Origin: Cervus elaphus | Lineage: Eukaryota > Chordata > Mammalia > Artiodactyla > Cervidae | Assembly: GCF_910594005.1 (NCBI RefSeq) | Contig: NC_057815.1 | Coordinates: 82,569,552-82,633,551 of the forward strand | Length of the DNA stretch: 64,000 nucleotides | Direction: 5' to 3' | Shown: piece after piece, positions 22,498-33,995 of the stretch | Layout of the letters: each line of letters starts with the position of its first letter | Numbering within the stretch: the stretch's first letter is position 1 | Made by a program: the position numbers and the translations under genes | Notes under the pieces: generated by a model | Database searches by the model: none | Told to the model about the DNA's origin: nothing | The model's input: the letters and a program-made list of their open reading frames with translations, nothing else

Positions 22498-23139
22498 ATC
22501 TGTCTGGAAAGCAGTAAATTAGTTGGCATTAAAATGCTGAAGGTGAGGGCTCAAAAGAAAATGCAGAACATATTGGAAACAAGGAAAATAGATACTGGCT
22601 ATAGAGTGGCAGAAATCTTGAATTGCAATTTGCTAGTAATGTACCAACTAAGAGATTAAGGGTTACTAAAATTAACTATTCATAAAGTTTAGCACATTGT
22701 TAACATTTATTGATGATTTTAATCCCACATTCCAAAACAAGATTAACTGACAGGGAGCAAGGCTATATCGATGTATGTACACCTGCAAGCCACAGAAGTA
22801 TCAGAACATTCAGTTTGCTGGTAAATTATAGAAAGCAATATCCTCAAAGATTAAATAACATAGTATTTATACTCTAGACTGTTCAGAGTTTCTATGATAC
22901 TCAGGGTAGTTTGCTCATTCTCCAGCTATTTCCTTACTTACCCTACAAATTCACCTTAGATTATAAGTAGCTCCAGGCTCTACTTCTTTCACTGCAGAGA
23001 CAAAGTAACTTACAAGAAATTTACTCTAAGAATGTGTTTATGAAATTAGCTTCTTAATCTTTATGAGGTGATGGATATTGACTCCTGGAGGTAAAGAGTG
23101 CTTTGATTGGCAGTCTAACATTGCATTAAGGAATAGATG
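22498..23139. other. Unique stretch
   Basis: No gene or repeat recognised. Confidence 0.5.
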
Positions 23140-23310
23140 CTTTGATGCCAAGAACACACATGAGTTTTAATACTGGTTTTATCATTTTTAAGTATCAGAT
23201 TTCTACTCTGTAAATGAAGATAAGAATAATTACACTATGAAGTTTTGGAGTTAAAGGAGAAAAGCTGTGTAAAACACCCAGCACATTACCCAGGACAAAA
23301 CTGGTAGATG
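23140..23310 (+). mobile_element. MIR SINE
   Basis: Sense order: a diverged head, ATTTCTACTCTGTAAATGAA near 23199 (the 'cctcatctgtaaaatg' block), GATAAGAATAATTACACTA, then GTGTAAAACACCCAGCACAT and GGTAGATGTCAG. Strongly diverged. Confidence 0.65.
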
Positions 23311-24826
23311 TCAGTTAAAGAAGAAATCTTGTTTTCCTGTGGTAAACCTTCTTGAGATTCTTGTGCAGCTGAAGTTGCTGTTTCTACTTAAAGGGAATTT
23401 AAGGCACCTAAATATATTAAACTCACTGAAAGTTCTATGAAAATGAGCTATTTAATGTATCTTAAATCTGTCTCAGATAGTTCTCTTTTTGACCCAAAAT
23501 GACGTGGCTCAGATGCTCATGGGGAAGGGCTGACTGATAGTTATTTACCTCTAGTTTTTAACCAGGTCATCATCCTACAGCTCTACTAATGGGTTGCAGC
23601 AGCCTGAAGGACGAGGCCATACCTTATGGCATCTGTGTTCATTACGAAGTCTCAAGGTACCATGCCAAGTGTCACCAGCACTGATGTTAAATTTTCCCTT
23701 CTGAAAGACAAATAAAAAAGGGTAAGAAACAGGAAAGAAAATTATTGTTATGCTTATAAGAAGTATATAATAAAGTAAATGGAAGTTGATTCAGCGTGTT
23801 AAAGGATCAGAGTCAAAAGTTAATTTTAATAATGATATATCTGACTTTCTTAATATGACATGAAATAATATTACTGTGTTTCTGCCAATTTCACGGGAGT
23901 GGATGGCCTTGGGTTTAGATTGAAGGGACGCATGTTAATAGATAAGGCTCAGCGTTTAGGAAATAATTAGTAATGAGTCATTGTGGTTCATTTGTTCAAT
24001 TTGTCTAGCTGTTAATTCAACCCCATGCTTAAGAATAAAAACAGAATGGGTCCAAACTAATATTCTAGAAGTAGTTCAGTAGACCAGAGACTAGCAATTG
24101 TATATGCTTAAAGTTAGAGTAAGGCGGGCATACCAAAATCAGGGAATGTTGAGAGAACAAGGTTAAGATCAGAACCAAGTGAAGGAAGATAAAACAGGGG
24201 ACGGTTAAGTAAGATGAGTGGTCTAAGTCCAAGGCAGTAGTCTTAAAAAAAAAAAAAATCCACAGTAGAGTGTACAGGGTGGAAAAATCAAGCAAAATAT
24301 ATTAAAGTTGTAACAACTGTACCAATAAAGAAAAGGAAATTAATTTTTGTTAATAGAAAACATTTATGCTTCAGCTCCACAAACTTTATTTTTTGGCTGA
24401 TAAGTTGACAGCCAGTTGTGGTTAACTGGCTAATTTTCAGAGATTAAGTAGTTGTGAATATGTGAAATTAGCTGGATGGTAAAAAGCTACAATGAAGTAG
24501 GAACAGAAAGGGTATAATAGAGAAAATATGACCAATAAAATCACTTATAATTATGGCAAATTTTAAAAAATTATCAAAAAATTGCCATAAATATTTTTCT
24601 AACTTAAAGTGTCAAAAATACTTTTAATATTAGTCACATATATCTAAGTCAAATAAAGCTATGCTTTTTTTTTCTTTTGAGGAAATTGTTACCATATTAT
24701 AATAATAATATGGTGAGAATTTGTATTATAACTTCTATACAAATTTAATCAGAGAAATGTAATAAAATGATTTTATTAAAGCCTCTTCTGTGTTATCTTA
24801 TGGTGACTATATCAATTAAATGAACC
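23311..24826. other. Unique AT-rich stretch
   Basis: No gene recognised. A small inverted repeat with 9-bp arms (ACCATATTA / TAATATGGT) lies at 24691-24714, just before the next insertion. Confidence 0.5.
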
Positions 24827-24838
24827 ACATGTGAGAGC

Positions 24839-25017
24839 TGATGCTGGGAAAGATTGAAGGCAGAAGCAGAAGGGGACGACAGAGGATGAGATGGTTAGAT
24901 CACCAACTCTGTGAACATGAGTTTGAATAAGCTCTGGGAGTTGGTGATGGATAGGGACTGTATGCTGCAGTCCTTGGGGTTGCAAAGAGTCAGACATGAC
25001 TGAACGACTGAACTGAG
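24839..25017 (+). mobile_element. BovB 3' end with 12-bp TSD
   Basis: Sense BovB tail (TGATGCTGGGAAAGATTGAA ... GACTGAACGACTGAACTGAG). Flanked by ACATGTGAGAGC at 24827-24838 and ACATATGAGAGC at 25018-25029, one mismatch. Confidence 0.95.
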
Positions 25018-25029
25018 ACATATGAGAGC

Positions 25030-26380
25030 AATGTAAATCAATGTAAGAAATGAGAGGTTGAGAAATCATTCCTAAAAATTGAAATATAGTATGTCACAAA
25101 ATAGTTTTCCACTGAGATTTAGCTAAATATTGCCGCTAATACACACTCCCACTACAACCTCAATATTATTCTGATAATAAATAGTTCAGCTAAAACAAAT
25201 CAAAGATCACTGATATTATTAAATTATTGGGGATAAAAATCTAGCAAACTACTGAATTATATCAGACTTTAAGTATCTCCTTATCATGTTACTATTTAAT
25301 CAGGTAGATGATGTCCATTCCATTCATCAGGAGACAGCCAATGGCTTTCAAGTAGGCAAGATTTTCATTTTACATTGATACAGAAAAGTCTCAGAACGAT
25401 TAATGGGTTCAGACCTTTTAGCCTATGAGGCTTGAATCTTTGGAGCATTCCTACCTACAGTGATTAATCAAACAGATTTCTCAAAGCACGGCAGCATGAG
25501 GATCAAATAACTTTAAAAGAAAAGATGGATAACATAAAATAACAATATGTTAAAATTTCCTTTGTTCTCTTATGTTTGTTCTCAAACTTCGAGAGAGTCA
25601 AAGAAGCAAAGAAAAATCCTACTGTGATAGTATTTGTGGCATAGTTAGCAATTTCCTGAAGTTATGAGAGAATTCCATCTTTCAAGATGTGTGCTTTTCT
25701 TTCTTATTTACTGATGTTTTGCTACAGAGAAATAGAAGCCAATGTCAATGCTGACTGTCTGTCCAATACTACAAATACACCTTGTTTCCCTTGAATAAGC
25801 ACTTCTTAAAATTCATGAAATTGGGGTCACCATCACCTATCCTTAATTAAATGAGATGTTCCTTGAATTATGAAAACATGAAAATGAGAAAACATACTTA
25901 TTTAAATACAAGTTAGAAGTATCAATAGATTGGTTACATACTGCAGGCCAAGAAAGATTTGGGAGGGAGAAAAGAAGCAAAAACAAACAACTGAAAATAA
26001 TTTAGGGATAGAGAAGAAAGAGCAAAGATGTGGATGTAAAAAGAAGATAGAGGAAATACAAAAGGAAAAACACAAAGAAATAAGATGTTAAAAACATAGA
26101 GAAGAAAAAAATCAGGAAAAAAGAGAAAAATATCAAGACAGTGATATGTGAAATAGAGCTGAGGCAGAAGCAGAATTTGAAGAACATTTTAAAGATCTAG
26201 GATTGGAAAATTATTTTAGAGGCTGTGGGACAAGGTGTCTTCTAAGGCTGAAGACCATGAAGGAAATGTTAAAGAAGTGCAAGTTTTCAATTGATTGTCA
26301 ATTAAAACTAATAAGCTATAGTAAAACAAAAAATGTCTCAACTGCTCAAGATATTCCTTGGCTAAATCAAAAGTTAAGAT
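25030..26380. other. Unique stretch with a purine-rich block
   Basis: No gene recognised. 25970-26160 is A/G-rich on the plus strand, which produces a Phe/Leu-rich artefact frame on the minus strand. Confidence 0.5.
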
Positions 26381-26384
26381 TGAA

Positions 26385-26450
26385 TGAAGTAATCAAAGCA
26401 AACTTCTCAGAAGAGTGCTTGACCTTTAGTGAATGCTCAATAATGATGAG
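26385..26450 (+). mobile_element. Possible MIR 3' tail
   Basis: GAATGAAGTAATCAAAGCAA and then GAGTGCTTGACCTTTAGTGA and ATGCTCAATAATGATGA resemble the last third of MIR. Short and diverged, so only tentative. Confidence 0.4.
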
Positions 26451-27557
26451 CAATAGTGAAAGCTTAATAATAATATTAATATTATTTCTAATCTAGTTTA
26501 TAGATCTTCCAGACTGTGCAGAACCAAAGCAGAATGTGTTTTGAGCCCCTCTATATTCTAAGAAATAATCTTCATGTCAAATAATATTCTAAATATTCTT
26601 GTAAACATGTGAACGTTTGAACCTTTGTATGTTTTTCTTATATAAAAAAAATCTTAGTTACAAAACTGAAACAAAATTCTTAATCTTATTGATCTATTGA
26701 TTAAAATATGTAATTTCATTTAATAGTTATATGATGTAAAAATTATATACAAACTTAAACTTCCGGAGTAATTTTACTTGTAACTTCTCAAAAGAAATCA
26801 CCAAAATCTCTGAGCAGGTCCAAGTGGCTCCCTACATATCTCTCATAGAAATTATCCCTTGTATTTTAAAGATTTCTCCAAGGAAATGGAAGATTTTCAT
26901 TTTTAGAAAGCATTACTTATTGGTACTGATGTTTTAGTTGTTTTTCCATGTGCTTAAAGGAGGGTCTTTAGAGTTAAGAATTATGTAAGTATTCTAATTG
27001 TTATTTTCAGTCGTATCATTCACATTTCATATGTATCATTTCAAAGACACAGGTGCAAGCATTTGCTTGTCAATTATTAACAATCAGTGAGAGGGTTCTT
27101 CAAACCCCATTAAAGTTTAAAAATGGAAAAGGAAAGGAGAAACTAAAGGGAAATGATTTTCTTTTGTTACACAAGTAATATTACTATAATAAAATACATA
27201 AAATTCAATTATCAAAAATAAAATTGTCAGCAAGGAGAGTTATTTTATATTGGATAACCACCCTGATTCACTATGGTTCAAAGCCCTTCAGACTTAAAGG
27301 CAATGTGTTACTTCTCACACTAGAATTCATTGAAACATGCACCTCTCACATCTAGTTTTCTCTATTTCTGATGACAGCCCCAATGTCTAAAGGTTGAGTC
27401 TCACTCAACCACACAGAGTCTCTAAATTGATTTTTCTCTTGTGTTTACTTATGAAGTTTCTTGGAACCGCATCTTGCGCTGTAGGCACTTAGCAACGCTT
27501 TTCTGTTCTGAATTATCGTGTAGTTCCAGTTGTGTCAGTTCAGAAGAAAGGAAAACA
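26451..27557. other. Unique AT-rich stretch
   Basis: Nothing recognised. Confidence 0.5.
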
Positions 27558-27730
27558 CACATTTATTGGACACTGCACACCACCAAGCAATGCGTTAAAT
27601 GTGATCCTATTGATATTTATCTCACAACAATCTTACAAGGTGATTGTTTTGACCTTTTTAACAAGTGAGGAAACAACTGAGTCTAGGGGAAGGTGACTTT
27701 CTCGAAGTTGTTTCGCAAGGTTATTCCATG
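27558..27730 (-). mobile_element. MIR SINE, antisense
   Basis: Clear antisense order: ACATTTATTGGACACTGCAC, GATATTTATCTCACAACAAT, CTTACAAGGTGATTGTTTTG, AAGTGAGGAAACAACTGAGT and AGGTGACTTTCTCGAAG. Confidence 0.8.
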
Positions 27731-27768
27731 GTCTTGTTGATTCCAGAGTTCTGATACTTTTCATGATA

Positions 27769-28139
27769 CAGTTGGCCTTCTGTATCCATGAGTTCTACAT
27801 TCACAGATTCAACCAGCCAGGGATTCAATAAACCACAGATTGAAAGTATTGGGGAAAAAAAAATTCAGAAAGTTTCAACAGGCAAAACTTAAATTTGCCA
27901 TGAACTGGTAAATTTACATAGCACTTGCATTGTATGAACAGCTGTTTGATATAGTATTTACATCATATTAGGTGTTACAAATAATGTACTTATGACTTAA
28001 AGTATATTGGAGAGTATGCATAGTTTATAATATGTGCAAATACTATGCAATTTTATATAATAAGAGACGAGTATTTGTGGATTTTGGTATCTGCTGAGGG
28101 TCTTCAAACCAATCCCCCAGAGATCTCAGAAGACAGCTA
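27769..28139 (+). mobile_element. MER2-like Tigger (Tc1/mariner-type) MITE
   Basis: A 371-bp non-autonomous DNA transposon. The left end CAGTTGGCCTTCTGTATCCA and the right end, read as complement TAGCTGTCTTCTGAGATCTC, form the terminal inverted repeats. Internal text (AACCAGCCAGGGATTCAATA, TTACATCATATTAGGTGTTA, GGATTTTGGTATCTGCTGAG) fits the MER2/Tigger group as I recall it. The element is flanked by TA at 27767-27768 and 28140-28141, the expected target duplication. There is no transposase. Insertion is ancient and shared widely among mammals if the assignment is right. Confidence 0.88.
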
Positions 28140-28141
28140 TA

Positions 28142-28997
28142 CTCCATTGCTTCATAAGCAATAGAAAAGATCATGAATTAGCACAGAGTTTATAATTCAA
28201 GCTTTTTAGTCTTTGATATATTGCAGTTAGCTAATAAACCTTTTTATCTTGGCCTTATCACCATACATCACGTTCTCTCTGTTTAAAGTTGGGGAAGTAT
28301 TTGCAGTGTCTATAATTTATTGTTCTTTTTTATGACTCACTTCTTACTGAAATGTTATTAGTACGTGTGTGCCATTTAGGTTAGAGGATAATCCTGATCG
28401 ACTAATGTGCTCTAAAGAAAGCACAACACTCGGGCAATCTGTTACTCATTGCTCCAAGAAAATCCAAAGCTTCACTAGTGAGTATAATGAATGCTCAGAA
28501 ACGGGTCTTCATCAGTAAAGACAGTATTCTGTTGTATGGTATGAAGAAGGTCACAGATGGGCTATCCCTGGTAAAATTAGAGACTTTCACGTTATGTATT
28601 TTGGCTCTGCCGAAAATATTTTGGAGCCTAGCCCAGTTTTGTACTAACCTGGGATAGGAAGCCAGTGAAAGCTCTAGGCTTTACTCCTGTGACTAGGTTT
28701 TCTCCCTCAATAGTCCTGACATCAAGTTCAAAGCCAGATGTCAACTGTAAAGCCCAGAATCTTGTTCATACAAATTCGTTGTATCTGCCTCAGGCAAACT
28801 TTGATGTAAGGTGGGGCTGGGGCTCGTGAAAGGACAGAGTGCAGCAACTTTATCCAACATCTGGCTAATAAATATTTGTTTCCTAAGCATCTGTTTAAGG
28901 AAGAAAATTTGTTCATAAGGCTTGCAGTTTAGATGGGGTTCTGGGGGTAAGAGTATAGGTCAACCTCATTCATCTCAAAGCTATTTGGTAGCTACTA
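28142..28997. other. Unique stretch
   Basis: No gene or repeat recognised. Confidence 0.5.
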
Positions 28998-29005
28998 TTT
29001 ATCTC

Positions 29006-29236
29006 TCAGGACTTCCCTGGTGGCTCAGTGGTAAAGAATCCACCTGCAATGCAGGAGACACGGGTTCGATCCCTGGGTTGGTAAGACCCCCTGGAAAAGG
29101 AAATGGCAACCCACTGCAATATTCTTTCCCTGGGAAATCCCATGGTCAGAGGGATTTCTGACCTATGGTCCTTGTGGGCTACAGTCCATGGGGTTGCAAA
29201 GAGTAGGATTACATCTTGGCCACTAAACAACAGCAG
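29006..29236 (+). mobile_element. Bov-tA SINE with 8-bp TSD
   Basis: Sense copy with a well-kept tRNA-like head (ACTTCCCTGGTGGCTCAGTG, GGGTTCGATCCCTGG) and body. It has a local expansion near 29145-29180 relative to other copies. TTTATCTC occurs at 28998-29005 and 29237-29244. An A/GA tract follows. Confidence 0.93.
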
Positions 29237-29243
29237 TTTATCT

Positions 29244-29244
<1 letters not shown>

Positions 29245-29274
<30 letters not shown>

Positions 29275-29290
29275 GAGAGAGAAGAGAGAA
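29245..29290 (+). repeat. A20 tract followed by (GA)n microsatellite
   Basis: Twenty A residues (29245-29264) pass into about 13 GA units with minor breaks. It lies beyond the TSD of the SINE, so it was either present at the target site or expanded afterwards. Confidence 0.95.
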
Positions 29291-29299
29291 AGATCAGAT

Positions 29300-30098
29300 T
29301 ACCCCAGAGCAGTTAGCAACAGTTTGTGCAATGACCTATAAAATGCTCTGAATATACACAGATGCAGAAGTCTACACTAAAACATCTCTTGGAAAGTAAT
29401 CCAAGTGCAATTTTGTTTTTAGGGTATAAAACACTATAAAGTATACTATTTAACTATCAACTTTTTATTTTCTTTTTCTTTTTTCCCCCCAATCCCTTAG
29501 TCTTTAATAGTGTTCTCATTGGCATAATTCCCTGTTATACAGACATACTTATACCTCATAAAGCAATTTACTGACTAAAGGATTCCTTATCACTCTGGCA
29601 TCCTGACAGCTGAGCTGGAGTTTTCTAATTATGAAAGCACAGAGAGGGAAACATCTGCATGCTTCCAGGGCTGAAGATCAGCAGCTCTCCTTAAGCAAAG
29701 AAAAGAGCTTTAGGATACTTTCAGTATTTGAGGGATTAAATGAAACTTGGCTACTGATGTTTCCTTGAGTAGTCCTTAGGGAAGCTCAGGGGAGAGTCTG
29801 GGCGTGTGTAACAAGATAAAGGGAAATTTAAGAATGAAAAGAAGCATGTATTGTCCAATAAATTTTAATAGTGGTTTACAGCTCCTAAATTAGGTTTAAT
29901 AAATGGTATTATAAATATCAAAAATATTTCCACTACAACCTGTAGGTTTGGTTACTGATTCACAAAGCCATTACAAAATATGTTAGCATTAATATGTCAG
30001 ACCAGTGGACCAGCTCACCCATTCTTAACTTGGCTGTGGCATACAAGCCTTCATTGACAACATTTTTAGAGCATGAATATCTCAATTGCTCTATATAA
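29300..30098. other. Unique stretch
   Basis: No gene recognised. A pyrimidine-rich run lies at 29465-29505. Confidence 0.5.
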
Positions 30099-30099
30099 C

Positions 30100-30260
30100 A
30101 CTTCAGAAAAATCTTAAACTCTTTAGCGTGATATATGTAACCCTTAATGATTAGACTGGCTCCACCCTCAGTTTATTCATCTCCTGCCCTAGATCTGTAA
30201 ACTTCCCACCTTTCTAGCTGGAGCCCTCGGTCCCTAGAAACATTTAATACTGATTTCTCT
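30100..30260 (+). mobile_element. Possible L2 LINE fragment
   Basis: The pattern of TGTAACCCTTAATGATTAGA, CTGGCTCCACCCTCAG and TTCATCTCCTGCCCTAG resembles the L2 3' region. It is diverged and no coding trace is left, so it is tentative. Confidence 0.45.
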
Positions 30261-31046
30261 GCCATCAAGGAGAGTTGCATGGAATCCTGTTCATGGTGCC
30301 TGCTGGCAAAGAGTGGCCACTGGTGACCCAATGGTCAGAGAGATGTCTACACTATACTTTACTATGTCTCTAAATGAGTAAATAAGTGAACAAGCAAAGG
30401 ATCAGGTGAATAAGAACACCATCAACATTCTCTTAAAGCCTGGCATTCACAATTGCAAAAAATACTGCAGGTCTCATACACATTTATTTCCCCAAAATAA
30501 AAGTAAAATTTTCAGACAAATCATCTCTACTTCATTTAACAGTGATAGCAAATATTAAATTGATAATAATTTTGAAGCACTATATTATCCTGCTTCCAAT
30601 GACTTCTAGATTTCTGCCTTGACCTTGTAAGTAAAAAAGTTTATCATTGTCATAGTGTTTGAATTATCTTTTTCAAATGTTTTACTATACATTGTAATTG
30701 TTCTCACTAGAACATATACGTTCTTACAAATCAAATATAGCTCTATGGCTGATTCTTAGTTACATGATACTTCCCAACACCATACTAAATTCTAATCTGA
30801 ATCTGGGAATTTCTAAGTAAATAGTTTTATCCAAATCATTTAAAAGACATGTTAAATGAGGTTGTCCATATTGTTTAATCTAAAATTTTTAACTTTTTAC
30901 ATTAAAGGACTTTTTCTGAGCGTACTATAGAGTGATGCTACAAATAAAAAATGAGAAAACATATATAAAGTGGCCTCAAAAATTAAAGTATTATCCTAAT
31001 GCAAAATATCATTGAAATTATAATTATGTTTTATAATTATGCAATT
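30261..31046. other. Unique AT-rich stretch
   Basis: Nothing recognised. Confidence 0.5.
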
Positions 31047-31055
31047 ATATGTATA

Positions 31056-31272
31056 GAAAGTGAAAAAGTATGAAAGTATGAGTCACTCAGTCATGTCCAA
31101 CTCTTTGCAACCCCATGGACTGTGGCCCTCTGGGCTTCTCTGTCCATGGAATTCTCTAGGCAAGAATACTGGAGTGGGTAGCCATTCCCTTCTCCAGGGG
31201 ATCTTCTGGACCTAGGGACTGAACCTAGGTCTCCTGGACTTCAGGCACATTCTTTACCATCTGAGCCACCAA
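31056..31272 (-). mobile_element. Bov-tA SINE with 9-bp TSD
   Basis: Antisense copy (GAGTCACTCAGTCATGTCCA ... TTCTTTACCATCTGAGCCAC). ATATGTATA occurs at 31047-31055 and 31273-31281. The leading part (GTGAAAAAGTATGAAAGTAT) is the complement of the simple 3' tail. Confidence 0.94.
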
Positions 31273-31449
31273 ATATGTATAATTATAAATGTAAATATAA
31301 TTATTTTTTAAAATTAGGATTATAATCTCTAGATAATCATTAATCTAGGTCTAGAAACAGGCTAAAACTGTTCCAATATTTCAAACTTCCTTATTTTTCA
31401 AGATATGATGAAAATAAGTACATTGCATTCTTTGGACCTGGTTTTGCCC

Positions 31450-31660
31450 AATCTTCCCCAGTGACTCTACCTGGTAAAGAACCCACCTACCAATACAGGA
31501 GATGCAAGAAATATGGGTTAGATCCCTGGGCTGGGAAAATCCCTGGGAGAAGAAAATGGCAACCCATTCAAGTATTCTTGCCTGGAGAATTCTATGGACA
31601 AAGGAGTCTGGAGGGCTGCAGTCCCCATCAGGTCAGAAAGAGTCAGACTAAGCTGCTCGC
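31450..31660 (+). mobile_element. Bov-tA SINE
   Basis: Sense copy with a diverged head (ATCTTCCCCAGTGACTCTAC, GGGTTAGATCCCTGGG) and body (GGCAACCCATTCAAGTATTC ... AGAGTCAGACTAAGCTGC). Confidence 0.92.
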
Positions 31661-31829
31661 CCATGCATGTTCTTACTGACATTTGATGATTTATCAGACA
31701 TAGGTTTTCTACTGATTTCCATGTTATTCAAACTTCCTGTCTTCATCTGTACACATGTGTTCTCAGGCAGATATTTTCTGAGCTCTTTCATGTAAGAGTC
31801 ATGATGACTGAATGAAGTGAGGTTGTAGC

Positions 31830-31965
31830 AGAAAGAATAGGGAGCCAAGAGTCAGAACACCTGGATTTGGATTCTAAACTTTCTGTTTTCTGTTTGGGTG
31901 CAATCACTTCATGTCTCTGAGCTTCAATTCCCTCTGTAAAGTGGAAAAAATGATACTAAACTTAT
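31830..31965 (+). mobile_element. MIR SINE
   Basis: Sense order: GCAGAAAGAATAGGGAGCCA, AGAGTCAGAACACCTGGATT, AATCACTTCATGTCTCTGAG, CTTCAATTCCCTCTGTAAAG. A good match to the conserved core. Confidence 0.82.
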
Positions 31966-32237
31966 TTCTATGCAGAATAAGAAAGACATTGCAAAGTGTT
32001 TTGGAGTTTGTAATATATATTAGGTGTCTTTTTCTCCAGTCTCAATATAACTTTGGAAATATGAAGCTATACCACAGGCCATCTAAATTATATATCATAT
32101 TCATTTGATACAAATGGAAGCAATTACTGAGGGCTTAAAATGTGCCAGATTCTGTGCTAAACACTTTAATTGCATGATCTTATTCATAACTCATTAAAAA
32201 CCTCAAAAGTATTATTATTCCCACTTATGTTGAGGAA

Positions 32238-33806
32238 CATATCATGTTATGTTATCAGGATGGTGTGATCACTCACCTAGAGTCAGACAGCCTGGAATGC
32301 AAAGTCAAGTGGGCCTGAGGAAGCATCACTACCTACGAAGCTAGTGGAGGTGATGGAATTCCAGTTGAGCTATTTCAAATCCTGAAGGATGGTGCTGTGA
32401 AAGTGCTGCACTCAATATGCCAGCAAATTGGGAAAACTCAGCAGTGGCCACAGGACTGGAAAAAGTCAGTTTTCATTCCAATCCCTAAAAAAGGCAATGG
32501 CAAAGAATGCTTAAACTACCACACAATTGCACTCACCTCACATGCTAGCAAAGTAGTGCTCAAAATTCTCCAAGCCAGGCTTCAACAATACGTGAACAGT
32601 GAACTTCCAGATGTTCAAGCTGGTTTTAGAAAAGGCAGAGGAACCAGAGATCAAATTGCCAACATCCGCTGGATCAAAGAAAAAGCAAGAGAGTTCCAAA
32701 AAAACATCTATTTCCACTTTATTGACTATGCCAAAGCCTTTGACTGTGTGGATCACAATAAACTGTGGTAAGTTCTCCAAGAGATGGAAATACCAGACCA
32801 CTTGACCTGCCTCTTGAGAAATCTGTATGCAGGTCAAGAAGAAACAGTTAAACTGGTCATGGAACAACAGACTGGTTCCAAATTGGGAAAGGAGTACGTC
32901 AAGGCTGTTTATTGTCACCCTGCTTATTTGACTTATATGCAGAGTACATCATGAGAAATGCTGGGCTCGAGGAAGCACAAGCTGGAATCAAGATTGCCGG
33001 GAGAAATATCAATAACCTCAGATACGCAGATGACACCACCCTTATGGCAGAAAGTGAAGAAGAACTAAAGAGGCTCTTGATGAAAGTGAAAGAGGAGAGT
33101 GAAAAAGTTGGCTTAAAGCTCAACATTCAGAAAACTAAGATCATGGCATCCAGTCCCATCACTTCATGGCAAATAGATGGAGAAACTGTAGAAACAGTGG
33201 CAGACTCATTTTTTGGGGCTGCAAAATTATTGCAGATGGTGACTGCAGCCATGAAATTAAAAGATGTTTATTCCTTGGAAGGAAAGTTATGACCAACCTA
33301 GACAGCATATTAAAAAGCAGAGACATTACTTTGCCAACAAAGGTCCATCTAGGCAAGGCTATGGTTTTTCCAGTAGTCATGTATGGAAGTGAGAGTTAGA
33401 TAAAGAAAGCTAAGCACCGAAGAATTGATGCTTTTGAACTATGGTGTTGGAGAAGACTCTTGAGAGTCCCTTGGACTGCAAGGAGATCCAACCAGTCAAT
33501 CCTAAAGCAAATCAGTCCTGACTGTTCTTTGGAAGGACTGATGCTGAAGCTGAAACCAATCCTTTGGCCACCTGATGTGAAGAGCTGACTCATTTGAAAA
33601 GACCCTGATGCTGGGAAAGATTGAGGGCAGGAGGCGAAGGAGTTGACAGAGGATGAGATGGTTGGATGGCATCACCAACTCAGTGGACATGAGTTTGAGT
33701 AATCTCCAGGAGTTGGTGATGGACAGGCAGGCCTGGTGTGCTGCAGTCCATGGAATTGCAAAGATTAGGACACGACTGAGCGACTGAACTGAACTAAACT
33801 GAACTG
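32238..33806 (+). mobile_element. BovB LINE, 5'-truncated, inserted in a MIR
   Basis: About 1.57 kb of the 3' half of BovB, from the segment encoding VITHLE to the terminal GAACTGAACTAAACTGAACTG. The 11-bp TSD ATGTTGAGGAA (32227-32237 and 33807-33817) fixes the ends. The first 20 nt after the TSD (to about 32257) do not clearly match the element and may be junction filler or decay. This is one of the best-preserved BovB copies in the window. Confidence 0.96.
32259..33780 (+). pseudogene. BovB ORF2 remnant with intact YADD palm motif
   Basis: The plus strand carries most of the reverse transcriptase in broken pieces. First comes ASGGDGIPVELFQILK, then LHSICQQIGKTQQWPQDW, IPIPKKGNGKECLNYHTI, AGFRKGRGTRDQIANIRW and FIDYAKAFDCVDHNKLW, which ends in a TAA/TGA-type break near 32769. 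After a frame change the frame at 32912-33292 has SPCLFDLYAEYIMRNAG and NNLRYADDTTLMAESEEE, with the catalytic YADD codons at 33023-33034. Further frameshifts follow, then the C-terminal tail. The family enzyme copies its own RNA at the nicked target. This copy has no endonuclease domain and at least three frame breaks, so it cannot be active. Confidence 0.92.
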
Positions 33807-33851
33807 ATGTTGAGGAAGCTGAGTCCCAATAAGCTTAAGTAATTTGCCCAA

Positions 33852-33878
33852 ATGTGTGTGTGTGTATATATATATATT
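33852..33878. repeat. (TG)n(TA)n microsatellite
   Basis: About seven TG units pass into about six TA units, directly between the MIR remnant and the large inverted repeat. Confidence 0.95.
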
Positions 33879-33993
33879 GTTGGTCTAAAAGATTCACTTC
33901 TCTTTCCCTGGCATGTCAAAAGAACTCAATGTCTTCATCTGTTTGAGTTCTTTTGACATGCCAGGGAAAGAGAAGTGAATCTTTTAGAGCAAC
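33879..33993. repeat. Near-perfect inverted repeat, 51-bp arms, 13-nt loop
   Basis: Left arm 33879-33929 and right arm 33943-33993 are reverse complements with one mismatch (33883 against 33989). The inner 46 bp (33884-33929 / 33943-33988) match perfectly. The loop is TGTCTTCATCTGT. The arm core reads CTTCTCTTTCCCTGGCATGT on the left and ACATGCCAGGGAAAGAGAAG on the right. Neither arm matches a repeat family I know. A transcript would fold into one long hairpin. No gene or promoter is visible beside it. Perfect arms amid decayed DNA imply a recent origin, or possibly a fold-back sequencing or assembly artefact. Confidence 0.97.
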
Positions 33994-33995
33994 GA

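Larger units (their letters stand above)
32110..33850 (-). mobile_element. MIR SINE, antisense, split by BovB
   Basis: The left part (32110-32237) reads TACTGAGGGCTTAAAATGTG, CCAGATTCTGTGCTAAACAC, ATTATTATTCCCACTT and ATGTTGAGGAA. The right part (33807-33850) continues ATGTTGAGGAAGCTGAGTCC and AAGTAATTTGCCCAAATG. Joined, they follow the antisense MIR order without a gap. ATGTTGAGGAA, once per side, is the duplicated target. Only about 170 bp belong to the MIR. Confidence 0.85.

Noticed and set aside
33879..33993. Calling the palindrome a microRNA gene
   Set aside because: The stem is much longer and more perfect than typical pre-miRNAs, and there is no expression evidence. Kept as a repeat and a finding only.
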